Source: Limnomonas spitsbergensis (taxonomy: Eukaryota > Chlorophyta > Chlorophyceae > Chlamydomonadales). From it: DNA of 64,000 nucleotides. Shown piece by piece: positions 1 to 13,077 of this stretch; position 1 is the first letter of the stretch, and every line of letters starts with the position of its first letter. The notes below the pieces were generated by a model. The model did not search any database. It saw only the letters and a program-made list of their open reading frames with translations, and was not told the origin of the DNA. The translations under genes and the position numbers were made by a program. The stretch spans positions 620,001-684,000 of the forward strand of contig JAYJMM010000106.1 of assembly GCA_037349105.1 (NCBI GenBank), written 5' to 3'.

Positions 1-3000
1 CTCGCTGGGGGGGAATCCGCCCCATGTGAGCGTTGCGGACTGGCTGGGGGGGAATCCGCCCCATGTGAGCGTTGCGGACTGGCTGGGGGGGAATCCGCCC
101 CATGTGAGCGTTGCGGACTGGCTGGGGGGGAATCCGCCCCATGTGAGCGTTGCGGACTGGCTGGGGGGCAATCCGCCCCATGTGAGCGTTGCGGACTGGC
201 TGGGGGGGAATCCGCCCCATGTGAGCGTTGCGGACTGGCTGGGGGGGAATCCGCCCCATGTGAGCGTTGCGGACTCGCTGGGGGGGAATCTGCCCCATGT
301 GAGCGTTGCGGACTCGCTGGGGGGGAATCCGCCCCATGTGAGCGTTGCGGACTGGCTGGGGGGGAATCCGCCCCATGTGAGCGTTGCGGACTCGCTGGGG
401 GGGAATCCGCCCCATGTGAGCGTTGCGGACTCGCTGGGGGGGAATCCGCCCCATGTGAGCGTTGCGGACTGGCTGGGGGGGAATCCGCCCCATGTGAGCG
501 TTGCGGACTGGCTGGGGGGGAATCCGCCCCATGTGAGCGTTGCGGACTCGCTGGGGGGGAATCCGCCCCATGTGAGCGTTGCGGACTGGCTGGGGGGGAA
601 TCCGCCCCATGTGAGCGTTGCGGACTGGCTGGGGGGGAATCCGCCCCATGTGAGCGTTGCGGACTGGCTGGGGGGAATCCGCCCCATGTGAGCGTTGCGG
701 ACTGGCTGGGGGGGAATCCGCCCCATGTGAGCGTTGCGGACTGGCTGGGGGGGAATCCGCCCCATGTGAGCGTTGCGGACTGGCTGGGGGGGAATCCGCC
801 CCATGTGAGCGTTGCGGACTCGCTGGGGGGGAATCCGCCCCATGTGAGCGTTGCGGACTGGCTGGGGGGGAATCCGCCCCATGTGAGCGTTGCGGACTGG
901 CTGGGGGGGAATCCGCCCCATGTGAGCGTTGCGGACTCGTTGGGGGGGAATCCGCCCCATGTGAGCGTTGCGGACTGGCTGGGGGGGAATCCGCCCCATG
1001 TGAGCGTTGCGGACTCGCTGGGGGGGAATCCGCCCCATGTGAGCGTTGCGGACTGGCTGGGGGGGAATCCGCCCCATGTGAGCGTTGCGGACTCGCTGGG
1101 GGGGAATCCGCCCCATGTGAGCGTTGCGGACTCGCTGGGGGGAAATCCGCCCCATGTGAGCGTTGCGGACTGGCTGGGGGGGAATCCGCCCCATGTGAGC
1201 GTTGCGGACTCGCTGGGGGGGAATCCGCCCCATGTGAGCGTTGCGGACTCGCTGGGGGGGAATCCGCCCCATGTGAGCGTTGCGGACTGGCTGGGGGGGA
1301 ATCCGCCCCATGTGAGCGTTGCGGACTGGCTGGGGGGGAATCCGCCCCATGTGAGCGTTGCGGACTCGCTGGGGGGGAGTCCGCCCCATGTGAGCGTTGC
1401 GGACTCGCTGGGGGGGAATCCGCCCCATGTGAGCGTTGCGGACTCGCTGGGGGGGAGTCCGCCCCATGTGAGCGTTGCGGACTCGCTGGGGGGGAATCCG
1501 CCCCATGTGAGCGTTGCGGACTGGCTGGGGGGGAATCCGCCCCATGTGAGCGTTGCGGACTCGCTGGGGGGGAATCCGCCCCATGTGAGCGTTGCGGACT
1601 CGCTGGGGGGGAGTCCGCCCCATGTGAGCGTTGCGGACTCGCTGGGGGGGAATCCGCCCCATGTGAGCGTTGCGGACTCGCTGGGGGGGAATCCGCCCCA
1701 TGTGAGCGTTGCGGACTCGCTGGGGGGGAATCCGCCCCATGTGAGCGTTGCGGACTGGCTGGGGGGGAAATCCGCCCCATGTGAGCGTTGCGGACTGGCT
1801 GGGGGGGAATCCGGCCCATGTGAGCGTTGCGGACTCGCTGGGGGGGAATCCGCCCCATGTGAGCGTTGCGGACTCGCTGGGGGGGAATCCGCCCCATGTG
1901 AGCGTTGCGGACTGGCTGGGGGGGAATCCGCCCCATGTGAGCGTTGCGGACTGGCTGGGGGGGAATCCGCCCCATGTGAGCGTTGCGGACTGGCTGGGGG
2001 GGAATCTGCCCCATGTGAGCGTTGCGGACTGGCTGGGGGGGAATCCGCCCCATGTGAGCGTTGCGGACTCGCTGGGGGGGAATCCGCCCCATGTGAGCGT
2101 TGCGGACTGGCTGGGGGGGAATCCGCCCCATGTGAGCGTTGCGGACTCGCTGGGGGGGAATCCGCCCCATGTGAGCGTTGCGGACTGGCTGGGGGGGAAT
2201 CCGCCCCATGTGAGCGTTGCGGACTGGCTGGGGGGGAATCCGCCCCATGTGAGCGTTGCGGACTCGCTGGGGGGGAATCCGCCCCATGTGAGCGTTGCGG
2301 ACTGGCTGGGGGGGAATCCGCCCCATGTGAGCGTTGCGGACTCGCTGGGGGGGAATCCGCCCCATGTGAGCGTTGCGGACTGGCTGGGGGGGAATCCGCC
2401 CCATGTGAGCGTTGCGGACTGGCTGGGGGGGAATCCGCCCCATGTGAGCGTTGCGGACTGGCTGGGGGGGAATCCGCCCCATGTGAGCGTTGCGGACTGG
2501 CTGGGGGGGAATCCGCCCCATGTGAGCGTTGCGGACTCGCTGGGGGGGAATCCGCCCCATGTGAGCGTTGCGGACTGGCTGGGGGGGAATCCGCCCCATG
2601 TGAGCGTTGCGGACTGGCTGGGGGGGAATCCGCCCCATGTGAGCGTTGCGGACTCGTTGGGGGGGAATCCGCCCCATGTGAGCGTTGCGGACTGGCTGGG
2701 GGGGAATCCGCCCCATGTGAGCGTTGCGGACTCGCTGGGGGGGAATCCGCCCCATGTGAGCGTTGCGGACTGGCTGGGGGGGAATCCGCCCCATGTGAGC
2801 GTTGCGGACTCGCTGGGGGGGAATCCGCCCCATGTGAGCGTTGCGGACTGGCTGGGGGGGAATCCGCCCCATGTGAGCGTTGCGGACTGGCTGGGGGGGA
2901 ATCCGCCCCATGTGAGCGTTGCGGACTCGCTGGGGGGGAGTCCGCCCCATGTGAGCGTTGCGGACTCGCTGGGGGGGAATCCGCCCCATGTGAGCGTTGC

Positions 3001-6000
3001 GGACTCGCTGGGGGGGAGTCCGCCCCATGTGAGCGTTGCGGACTCGCTGGGGGGGAATCCGCCCCATGTGAGCGTTGCGGACTGGCTGGGGGGGAAATCC
3101 GCCCCATGTGAGCGTTGCGGACTGGCTGGGGGGGAATCCGGCCCATGTGAGCGTTGCGGACTCGCTGGGGGGGAATCCGCCCCATGTGAGCGTTGCGGAC
3201 TCGCTGGGGGGGAATCCACCCCATGTGAGCGTTGCGGACTGGCTGGGGGGGAATCCGCCCCATGTGAGCGTTGCGGACTGGCTGGGGGGGAATCCGCCCC
3301 ATGTGAGCGTTGCGGACTGGCTGGGGGGGAATCTGCCCCATGTGAGCGTTGCGGACTGGCTGGGGGGGAATCCGCCCCATGTGAGCGTTGCGGACTCGCT
3401 GGGGGGGAATCCGCCCCATGTGAGCGTTGCGGACTGGCTGGGGGGGAATCCGGCCCATGTGAGCGTTGCGGACTCGCTGGGGGGGAATCCGCCCCATGTG
3501 AGCGTTGCGGACTGGCTGGGGGGGAATCCGCCCCATGTGAGCGTTGCGGACTGGCTGGGGGGGAATCCGCCCCATGTGAGCGTTGCGGACTCGCTGGGGG
3601 GGAATCCGCCCCATGTGAGCGTTGCGGACTGGCTGGGGGGGAATCCGCCCCATGTGAGCGTTGCGGACTCGCTGGGGGGGAATCCGCCCCATGTGAGCGT
3701 TGCGGACTGGCTGGGGGGGAATCCGCCCCATGTGAGCGTTGCGGACTGGCTGGGGGGGAATCCGCCCCATGTGAGCGTTGCGGACTAGCTGGGGGGTAAT
3801 CCGCCCCATGTGAGCGTTGCGGACTGGCTGGGGGGCAATCCGCCCCATGTGAGCGTTGCGGACTGGCTGGGGGGGAATCCGCCCCATGTGAGCGTTGCGG
3901 ACTGGCTGGGGGGGAATCCGCCCCATGTGAGCGTTGCGGACTCGCTGGGGGGGAGTCCGCCCCATGTGAGCGTTGCGGACTCGCTGGGGGGGAATCCGCC
4001 CCATGTGAGCGTTGCGGACTCGCTGGGGGGGAGTCCGCCCCATGTGAGCGTTGCGGACTCGCTGGGGGGGAATCCGCCCCATGTGAGCGTTGCGGACTGG
4101 CTGGGGGGGAATCCGCCCCATGTGAGCGTTGCGGACTCGCTGGGGGGGAATCCGCCCCATGTGAGCGTTGCGGACTCGCTGGGGGGGAGTCCGCCCCATG
4201 TGAGCGTTGCGGACTCGCTGGGGGGGAATCCGCCCCATGTGAGCGTTGCGGACTCGCTGGGGGGGAGTCCGCCCCATGTGAGCGTTGCGGACTCGCTGGG
4301 GGGGAATCCGCCCCATGTGAGCGTTGCGGACTGGCTGGGGGGGAAATCCGCCCCATGTGAGCGTTGCGGACTGGCTGGGGGGGAATCCGCCCCATGTGAG
4401 CGTTGCGGACTGGCTGGGGGGGAATCCGCCCCATGTGAGCGTTGCGGACTCGCTGGGGGGGAGTCCGCCCCATGTGAGCGTTGCGGACTCGCTGGGGGGG
4501 AATCCGCCCCATGTGAGCGTTGCGGACTCGCTGGGGGGGAGTCCGCCCCATGTGAGCGTTGCGGACTCGCTGGGGGGGAATCCGCCCCATGTGAGCGTTG
4601 CGGACTGGCTGGGGGGGAATCCGCCCCATGTGAGCGTTGCGGACTCGCTGGGGGGGAATCCGCCCCATATGAGCGTTGCGGACTGGCTGGGGGGGAATCC
4701 GCCCCATGTGAGCGTTGCGGACTGGCTGGGGGGGAATCCGCCCCATGTGAGCGTTGCGGACTGGCTGGGGGGGAATCCGCCCCATGTGAGCGTTGCGGAC
4801 TGGCTGGGGGGGAATCCGCCCCATGTGAGCGTTGCGGACTGGCTGGGGGGGAATCCGCCCCATGTGAGCGTTGCGGACTCGCTGGGGGGGAATCCGCCCC
4901 ATGTGAGCGTTGCGGACTGGCTGGGGGGGAATCCGCCCCATGTGAGCGTTGCGGACTCGCTGGGGGGGAATCCGCCCCATGTGAGCGTTGCGGACTGGCT
5001 GGGGGGGAATCCGCCCCATGTGAGCGTTGCGGACTGGCTGGGGGGGAATCCGCCCCATGTGAGCGTTGCGGACTAGCTGGGGGGTAATCCGCCCCATGTG
5101 AGCGTTGCGGACTGGCTGGGGGGCAATCCGCCCCATGTGAGCGTTGCGGACTGGCTGGGGGGGAATCCGCCCCATGTGAGCGTTGCGGACTGGCTGGGGG
5201 GGAATCCGCCCCATGTGAGCGTTGCGGACTCGCTGGGGGGGAGTCCGCCCCATGTGAGCGTTGCGGACTCGCTGGGGGGGAATCCGCCCCATGTGAGCGT
5301 TGCGGACTCGCTGGGGGGGAGTCCGCCCCATGTGAGCGTTGCGGACTCGCTGGGGGGGAATCCGCCCCATGTGAGCGTTGCGGACTGGCTGGGGGGGAAT
5401 CCGCCCCATGTGAGCGTTGCGGACTCGCTGGGGGGGAATCCGCCCCATGTGAGCGTTGCGGACTCGCTGGGGGGGAGTCCGCCCCATGTGAGCGTTGCGG
5501 ACTCGCTGGGGGGGAATCCGCCCCATGTGAGCGTTGCGGACTCGCTGGGGGGGAGTCCGCCCCATGTGAGCGTTGCGGACTCGCTGGGGGGGAATCCGCC
5601 CCATGTGAGCGTTGCGGACTGGCTGGGGGGGAAATCCGCCCCATGTGAGCGTTGCGGACTGGCTGGGGGGGAATCCGGCCCATGTGAGCGTTGCGGACTC
5701 GCTGGGGGGGAATCCGCCCCATGTGAGCGTTGCGGACTCGCTGGGGGGGAATCCGCCCCATGTGAGCGTTGCGGACTGGCTGGGGGGGAATCCGCCCCAT
5801 GTGAGCGTTGCGGACTGGCTGGGGGGGAATCCGCCCCATGTGAGCGTTGCGGACTGGCTGGGGGGGAATCTGCCCCATGTGAGCGTTGCGGACTGGCTGG
5901 GGGGGAATCCGCCCCATGTGAGCGTTGCGGACTCGCTGGGGGGGAATCCGCCCCATGTGAGCGTTGCGGACTGGCTGGGGGGGAATCCGCCCCATGTGAG

Positions 6001-9000
6001 CGTTGCGGACTCGCTGGGGGGGAATCCGCCCCATGTGAGCGTTGCGGACTGGCTGGGGGGGAATCCGCCCCATGTGAGCGTTGCGGACTGGCTGGGGGGG
6101 AATCCGCCCCATGTGAGCGTTGCGGACTCGCTGGGGGGGAATCCGCCCCATGTGAGCGTTGCGGACTGGCTGGGGGGGAATCCGCCCCATGTGAGCGTTG
6201 CGGACTGGCTGGGGGGGAATCCGCCCCATGTGAGCGTTGCGGACTCGCTGGGGGGGAATCCGCCCCATGTGAGCGTTGCGGACTGGCTGGGGGGGAATCC
6301 GCCCCATGTGAGCGTTGCGGACTGGCTGGGGGGGAATCCGCCCCATGTGAGCGTTGCGGACTGGCTGGGGGGGAATCCGCCCCATGTGAGCGTTGCGGAC
6401 TGGCTGGTGGGGAATCCGCCCCATGTGAGCGTTGCGGACTGGCTGGGGGGGAATCCGCCCCATGTGAGCGTTGCGGACTCGCTGGGGGGGAATCCGCCCC
6501 ATGTGAGCGTTGCGGACTGGCTGGGGGGGAATCCGCCCCATGTGAGCGTTGCGGACTCGCTGGGGGGGAATCCGCCCCATGTGAGCGTTGCGGACTGGCT
6601 GGGGGGGAATCCGCCCCATGTGAGCGTTGCGGACTGGCTGGGGGGGAATCCGCCCCATGTGAGCGTTGCGGACTCGTTGGGGGGGAATCCGCCCCATGTG
6701 AGCGTTGCGGACTGGCTGGGGGGGAATCCGCCCCATGTGAGCGTTGCGGACTGGCTGGGGGGGAATCCGCCCCATGTGAGCGTTGCGGACTCGCTGGGGG
6801 GGAATCCGCCCCATGTGAGCGTTGCGGACTCGCTGGGGGGGGATCCGCCCCATGTGAGCGTTGCGGACTCGCTGGGGGGGAATCCGCCCCATGTGAGCGT
6901 TGCGGACTGGCTGGGGGGGAATCCGCCCCATGTGAGCGTTGCGGACTGGCTGGGGGGGAATCCGCCCCATGTGAGCGTTGCGGACTGGCTGGGGGGGAAT
7001 CCGCCCCATGTGAGCGTTGCGGACTCGCTGGGGGGGAATCCGCCCCATGTGAGCGTTGCGGACTGGCTGGGGGGGAATCCGCCCCATGTGAGCGTTGCGG
7101 ACTGGCTGGGGGGGAATCCGCCCCATGTGAGCGTTGCGGACTGGCTGGGGGGGAATCTGCCCCATGTGAGCGTTGCGGACTGGCTGGGGGGGAATCCGCC
7201 CCATGTGAGCGTTGCGGACTCGCTGGGGGGGAATCCGCCCCATGTGAGCGTTGCGGACTGGCTGGGGGGGAATCCGCCCCATGTGAGCGTTGCGGACTCG
7301 CTGGGGGGGAATCCGCCCCATGTGAGCGTTGCGGACTGGCTGGGGGGGAATCCGCCCCATGTGAGCGTTGCGGACTGGCTGGGGGGGAATCCGCCCCATG
7401 TGAGCGTTGCGGACTCGCTGGGGGGGAATCCGCCCCATGTGAGCGTTGCGGACTGGCTGGGGGGGAATCCGCCCCATGTGAGCGTTGCGGACTGGCTGGG
7501 GGGGAATCCGCCCCATGTGAGCGTTGCGGACTCGCTGGGGGGGAATCCGCCCCATGTGAGCGTTGCGGACTGGCTGGGGGGGAATCCGCCCCATGTGAGC
7601 GTTGCGGACTGGCTGGGGGGGAATCCGCCCCATGTGAGCGTTGCGGACTGGCTGGGGGGGAATCCGCCCCATGTGAGCGTTGCGGACTGGCTGGTGGGGA
7701 ATCCGCCCCATGTGAGCGTTGCGGACTGGCTGGGGGGGAATCCGCCCCATGTGAGCGTTGCGGACTCGCTGGGGGGGAATCCGCCCCATGTGAGCGTTGC
7801 GGACTGGCTGGGGGGGAATCCGCCCCATGTGAGCGTTGCGGACTCGCTGGGGGGGAATCCGCCCCATGTGAGCGTTGCGGACTGGCTGGGGGGGAATCCG
7901 CCCCATGTGAGCGTTGCGGACTGGCTGGGGGGGAATCCGCCCCATGTGAGCGTTGCGGACTCGTTGGGGGGGAATCCGCCCCATGTGAGCGTTGCGGACT
8001 GGCTGGGGGGGAATCCGCCCCATGTGAGCGTTGCGGACTCGCTGGGGGGGAATCCGCCCCATGTGAGCGTTGCGGACTGGCTGGGGGGGAATCCGCCCCA
8101 TGTGAGCGTTGCGGACTCGCTGGGGGGGAATCCGCCCCATGTGAGCGTTGCGGACTCGCTGGGGGGGAATCCGCCCCATGTGAGCGTTGCGGACTGGCTG
8201 GGGGGGAATCCGCCCCATGTGAGCGTTGCGGACTCGCTGGGGGGGAATCCGCCCCATGTGAGCGTTGCGGACTCGCTGGGGGGGAATCCGCCCCATGTGA
8301 GCGTTGCGGACTGGCTGGGGGGGAATCCGCCCCATGTGAGCGTTGCGAACCCACCGGGGGGAATCCGCCCCATGTGAGCGTTGCGGACTGGCTGGGGGGG
8401 AATCCGCCCCATGTGAGCGTTGCGGACTCGCTGGGGGGGAATCCGCCCCATGTGAGCGTTGCGGACTGGCTGGGGGGGAATCCGCCCCATGTGAGCGTTG
8501 CGGACTGGCTGGGGGGGAATCCGCCCCATGTGAGCGTTGCGGACTGGCTGGGGGGGAATCCGCCCCATGTGAGCGTTGCGGACTCGCTGGGGGGGAATCC
8601 GCCCCATGTGAGCGTTGCGGACTGGCTGGGGGGGAATCCGCCCCATGTGAGCGTTGCGGACTCGCTGGGGGGGAATCCGCCCCATGTGAGCGTTGCGGAC
8701 TCGCTGGGGGGGAATCCGCCCCATGTGAGCGTTGCGGACTCGCTGGGGGGGAATCCGCCCCATGTGAGCGTTGCGGACTCGCTGGGGGGGAGTCCGCCCC
8801 ATGTGAGCGTTGCGGACTCGCTGGGGGGGAATCCGCCCCATGTGAGCGTTGCGGACTGGCTGGGGGGGAATCCGCCCCATGTGAGCGTTGCGGACTCGCT
8901 GGGGGGGAATCCGCCCCATGTGAGCGTTGCGGACTCGCTGGGGGGGAATCCGCCCCATGTGAGCGTTGCGGACTCGCTGGGGGGGAATCCGCCCCATGTG

Positions 9001-12000
9001 AGCGTTGCGGACTGGCTGGGGGGGAATCCGCCCCATGTGAGCGTTGCGGACTGGCTGGGGGGGAATCCGCCCCATGTGAGCGTTGCGGACTCGTTGGGGG
9101 GGAATCCGCCCCATGTGAGCGTTGCGGACTGGCTGGGGGGGAATCCGCCCCATGTGAGCGTTGCGGACTCGCTGGGGGGGAATCCGCCCCATGTGAGCGT
9201 TGCGGACTCGCTGGGGGGGAATCCGCCCCATGTGAGCGTTGCGGACTGGCTGGGGGGGAATCCGCCCCATGTGAGCGTTGCGGACTCGCTGGGGGGGAAT
9301 CCGCCCCATGTGAGCGTTGCGGACTCGCTGGGGGGGAATCCGCCCCATGTGAGCGTTGCGGACTCGCTGGGGGGGAATCCGCCCCATGTGAGCGTTGCGG
9401 ACTGGCTGGGGGGGAATCCGCCCCATGTGAGCGTTGCGGACTCGCTGGGGGGGAATCCGCCCCATGTGAGCGTTGCGGACTGGCTGGGGGGGAATCCGCC
9501 CCATGTGAGCGTTGCGGACTCGCTGGGGGGGAATCCGCCCCATGTGAGCGTTGCGGACTCGCTGGGGGGGAATCCGCCCCATGTGAGCGTTGCGGACTCG
9601 CTGGGGGGGAATCCGCCCCATGTGAGCGTTGCGGACTCGCTGGGGGGGAATCCGCCCCATGTGAGCGTTGCGGACTCGCTGGGGGGGAATCCGCCCCATG
9701 TGAGCGTTGCGGACTCGCTGGGGGGGAATCCGCCCCATGTGAGCGTTGCGGACTCGCTGGGGGGGAATCCGCCCCATGTGAGCGTTGCGGACTCGCTGGG
9801 GGGGAATCCGCCCCATGTGAGCGTTGCGGACTCGCTGGGGGGGAATCCGCCCCATGTGAGCGTTGCGGACTCGCTGGGGGGGAATCCGCCCCATGTGAGC
9901 GTTGCGGACTCGCTGGGGGGGAATCCGCCCCATGTGAGCGTTGCGGACTGGCTGGGGGGGAATCCGCCCCATGTGAGCGTTGCGGACTCGCTGGGGGGGA
10001 ATCCGCCCCATGTGAGCGTTGCGGACTGGCTGGGGGGGAATCCGCCCCATGTGAGCGTTGCGGACTCGCTGGGGGGGAATCCGCCCCATGTGAGCGTTGC
10101 GGACTGGCTGGGGGGGAATCCGCCCCATGTGAGCGTTGCGGACTCGCTGGGGGGGAATCCGCCCCATGTGAGCGTTGCGGACTGGCTGGGGGGGAATCCG
10201 CCCCATGTGAGCGTTGCGGACTCGCTGGGGGGGAATCCGCCCCATGTGAGCGTTGCGGACTCGCTGGGGGGGAATCCGCCCCATGTGAGCGTTGCGGACT
10301 CGCTGGGGGGGAATCCGCCCCATGTGAGCGTTGCGGACTCGCTGGGGGGGAATCCGCCCCATGTGAGCGTTGCGGACTCGCTGGGGGGGAATCCGCCCCA
10401 TATGAGCGTTGCGGACTGGCTGGGGGGGAATCCGCCCCATGTGAGCGTTGCGGACTGGCTGGGGGGGAATCCGCCCCATGTGAGCGTTGCGGACTGGCTG
10501 GGGGGGAATCCGCCCCATGTGAGCGTTGCGGACTCGCTGGGGGGGGATCCGCCCCATGTGAGCGTTGCGGACTCGCTGGGGGGGAATCCGCCCCATGTGA
10601 GCGTTGCGGACTGGCTGGGGGGGAATCCGCCCCATGTGAGCGTTGCGGACTGGCTGGGGGGGAATCCGCCCCATGTGAGCGTTGCGGACTGGCTGGGGGG
10701 GAATCCGCCCCATGTGAGCGTTGCGGACTCGCTGGGGGGGAATCCGCCCCATGTGAGCGTTGCGGACTGGCTGGGGGGGAATCCGGCCCATGTGAGCGTT
10801 GCGAACCCACCGGGGGGAATCCGCCCCATGTGAGCGTTGCGGACTCGCTGGGGGGGAATCCGCCCCATGTGAGCGTTGCGGACTCGCTGGGGGGGAATCC
10901 GCCCCATGTGAGCGTTGCGGACTCGCTGGGGGGGAATCCGCCCCATGTGAGCGTTGCGGACTGGCTGGGGGGGAATCCGCCCCATGTGAGCGTTGCGGAC
11001 TGGCTGGGGGGGAATCCGCCCCATGTGAGCGTTGCGGACTGGCTGGGGGGGAATCCGCCCCATGTGAGCGTTGCGGACTGGCTGGGGGGGAATCCGCCCC
11101 ATGTGAGCGTTGCGGACTGGCTGGGGGGGAATCCGCCCCATGTGAGCGTTGCGGACTGGCTGGGGGGGAATCCGCCCCATGTGAGCGTTGCGGACTCGCT
11201 GGGGGGGAATCCGCCCCATGTGAGCGTTGCGGACTCGCTGGGGGGGAATCCGCCCCATGTGAGCGTTGCGGACTCGCTGGGGGGGAATCCGCCCCATGTG
11301 AGCGTTGCGGACTCGCTGGGGGGGAATCCGCCCCATGTGAGCGTTGCGGACTGGCTGGGGGGGAATCCGCCCCATGTGAGCGTTGCGGACTCGCTGGGGG
11401 GGAATCCGCCCCATGTGAGCGTTGCGGACTGGCTGGGGGGGAATCCGCCCCATGTGAGCGTTGCGGACTCGCTGGGGGGGAATCCGCCCCATGTGAGCGT
11501 TGCGGACTGGCTGGGGGGGAATCCGCCCCATGTGAGCGTTGCGGACTGGCTGGGGGGGAGTCCGCCCCATGTGAGCGTTGCGGACTGGCTGGGGGGGAAT
11601 CCGCCCCATGTGAGCGTTGCGGACTGGCTGGGGGGGAGTCCGCCCCATGTGAGCGTTGCGGACTGGCTGGGGGGGAATCCGCCCCATGTGAGCGTTGCGG
11701 ACTGGCTGGGGGGGAATCCGCCCCATGTGAGCGTTGCGGACTGGCTGGGGGGGAGTCCGCCCCATGTGAGCGTTGCGGACTGGCTGGGGGGGAATCCGCC
11801 CCATGTGAGCGTTGCGGACTCGCTGGGGGGGAATCCGCCCCATGTGAGCGTTGCGGACTGGCTGGGGGGGAGTCCGCCCCATGTGAGCGTTGCGGACTGG
11901 CTGGGGGGGAATCCGCCCCATGTGAGCGTTGCGGACTGGCTGGGGGGGAATCCGCCCCATGTGAGCGTTGCGGACTGGCTGGGGGGGAATCCGCCCCATG

Positions 12001-12334
12001 TGAGCGTTGCGGACTCGCTGGGGGGGAATCCGCCCCATGTGAGCGTTGCGGACTGGCTGGGGGGGAATCCGCCCCATGTGAGCGTTGCGGACTCGCTGGG
12101 GGGGAATCCGCCCCATGTGAGCGTTGCGGACTGGCTGGGGGGGAATCCGCCCCATGTGAGCGTTGCGGACTGGCTGGGGGGGAATCCGCCCCATGTGAGC
12201 GTTGCGGACTCGCTGGGGGGGAATCCGCCCCATGTGAGCGTTGCGGACTGGCTGGGGGGGAATCCGCCCCATGTGAGCGTTGCGGACTGGCTGGGGGGGA
12301 ATCCGCCCCATGTGAGCGTTGCGGACTGGCTGGG
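1..12334. repeat. 39-bp satellite/minisatellite array, about 316 units
   Basis: A head-to-tail array of a 39-bp unit that contains GTGAGCGTTGCGGACT, a run of seven G and ATCCGCCCCAT. The array is already under way at base 1 and stops abruptly mid-unit at 12,334. Units differ mainly at a G/C site (GGACTGGCTG or GGACTCGCTG) and at AATCC/AGTCC. Because 39 is divisible by three and only one frame carries a stop (ATGTGA), five of six frames stay open for kilobases, giving 13-residue peptide repeats such as VSVADWLGGNPPH, CERCGLAGGESAP or, on the minus strand, Pro/Ser/Arg-rich units. I treat these as by-products of the period, not genes. Units one base short (about 669, 8,345, 10,803) or one base long (about 1,765, 3,090, 4,343, 5,632) switch frames. 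Each unit carries a G7 run and a GGGG-6nt-CCCC hairpin. It is likely satellite or heterochromatic DNA; a role at a centromere or subtelomere is only a guess. Confidence 0.97.
1748..12334. repeat. higher-order duplications inside the 39-bp array
   Basis: Rare variant units recur at fixed distances. The one-base-longer unit plus its following variants recurs from about 1,748 to 3,075 (1,327 bp, 34 units plus 1) and from 4,324 to 5,612 (1,288 bp). A unit creating TAG with GGGGGGTAAT occurs at 3,785 and 5,073 (1,288 bp). A GGTGGGG unit occurs at 6,408 and 7,695 (1,287 bp, exactly 33 units). AATCTGCC units occur at 2,007/3,334 (1,327 bp) and 5,871/7,158 (1,287 bp). A 38-bp unit with GAACCCACCGG occurs at 8,345 and 10,803 (about 2,456 bp, 63 units minus 1). 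Blocks of 33-34 units, and once 63 units, have therefore been copied as a whole, which points to unequal exchange. Confidence 0.85.
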
Positions 12335-12662
12335 TACTTCCTCTGCATCCTTATGCCCTTAGGCGACCACGAGGGCAATATATTACAATTCCAGCCAGTT
12401 CACTTGGCTTCACCCTGACCCCCCTCCCCCCCCCAATGACGCCCAATGCTTTGTATGTACGGCTCATGCCTTTATGTGTGACTCTCTAGTCCCGCTCCTA
12501 CCTCCCCCCCCAGCCTTCAACACCTGTACTACCTCAATAGCCATGGTTTCACAAGCTGGGCCAGTAAGCCCTGGAAGGTTACGCCATATCAGTTGAACAC
12601 CTCTCCGCCCCCTAGGCCACCCGGTTGCACCACGGCAGCCTTATAACGCAGATATTGCCCAC
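12335..12662. other. spacer between satellite and short repeat
   Basis: About 330 bases of single-copy-looking DNA, C-rich around 12,418-12,435 and 12,500-12,512. No convincing coding segment, RNA gene or mobile element was seen. Confidence 0.6.
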
Positions 12663-12795
12663 CCTAATAACACTGCCCTCCCCTAATAACACTGCCTCCC
12701 CTAATAACACTGCCCTCCCCTAATAACACTGCCCTCCCCTAATAACACTGCCCTCCCCTAATAACACTGCCTCCCCTAATAACACTGCCCTCCTA
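12663..12795. repeat. 18-19-bp tandem repeat (CTAATAACACTGCCCTCCC), about 7 copies
   Basis: Seven consecutive copies of TAATAACACTGCCCTCCCC or a one-base-shorter version (TGCCTCCCC). Strongly strand-asymmetric: C/T and A on the plus strand with almost no G. It lies just upstream of the probable gene at 12.8-14.3 kb. Confidence 0.9.
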
Positions 12796-13077
12796 TGTAC
12801 AGCACCCGAACAGTCCGCCACAGCGCATCCCGGCAAGCGTCTCTCCCCACCTGCCCTCCTGCACTTCATCGGCATTCCAGAGGACAACCAAGCGAGGCTG
12901 CTACACCTCCCTCGCAGCCACACAGTGGAACAATTGGGCGTTGTCGAGCTACGACCTGGAGGTCACATGCGGCAGCAACAGCGCCGCCAATACTGTCAGC
13001 ACACCCAGCACACCCCAACGGAGCCCCAGCCTGGCTGCGCTGCATATGGCTCATGCCTCACGGTGCCTGCGCGCTAG
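12796..13077 (+). CDS. possible upstream exon or frame-shifted 5' part of the next gene
   Basis: The third forward frame, ending at TAG 13,075-13,077, reads as ordinary protein around 12,850-12,970 (for example LLHFIGIPEDNQARLLHLP and VEQLGVVELRPGGHM) before becoming Gln/His/Pro-rich. It differs in frame from the longer ORF at 12,941-14,308, so it could be an exon joined to that ORF (GT dinucleotides near 12,960 and AG sites near 12,990-13,040), or a piece of an older gene. No family recognised. The start is not defined. Confidence 0.3.
   Translation, partial: CTAPEQSATAHPGKRLSPPALLHFIGIPEDNQARLLHLPRSHTVEQLGVVELRPGGHMRQQQRRQYCQHTQHTPTEPQPGCAAYGSCLTVPAR

Noticed and set aside
1..12334. CRISPR-like array
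   Set aside because: Units are contiguous with no unique spacers, and the DNA is eukaryotic.
1..12418. Very long open frames on both strands, up to 2,412 codons
   Set aside because: They are translations of a 39-bp tandem repeat; all show 13-residue periodicity, overlap one another and lack any non-repeat domain.
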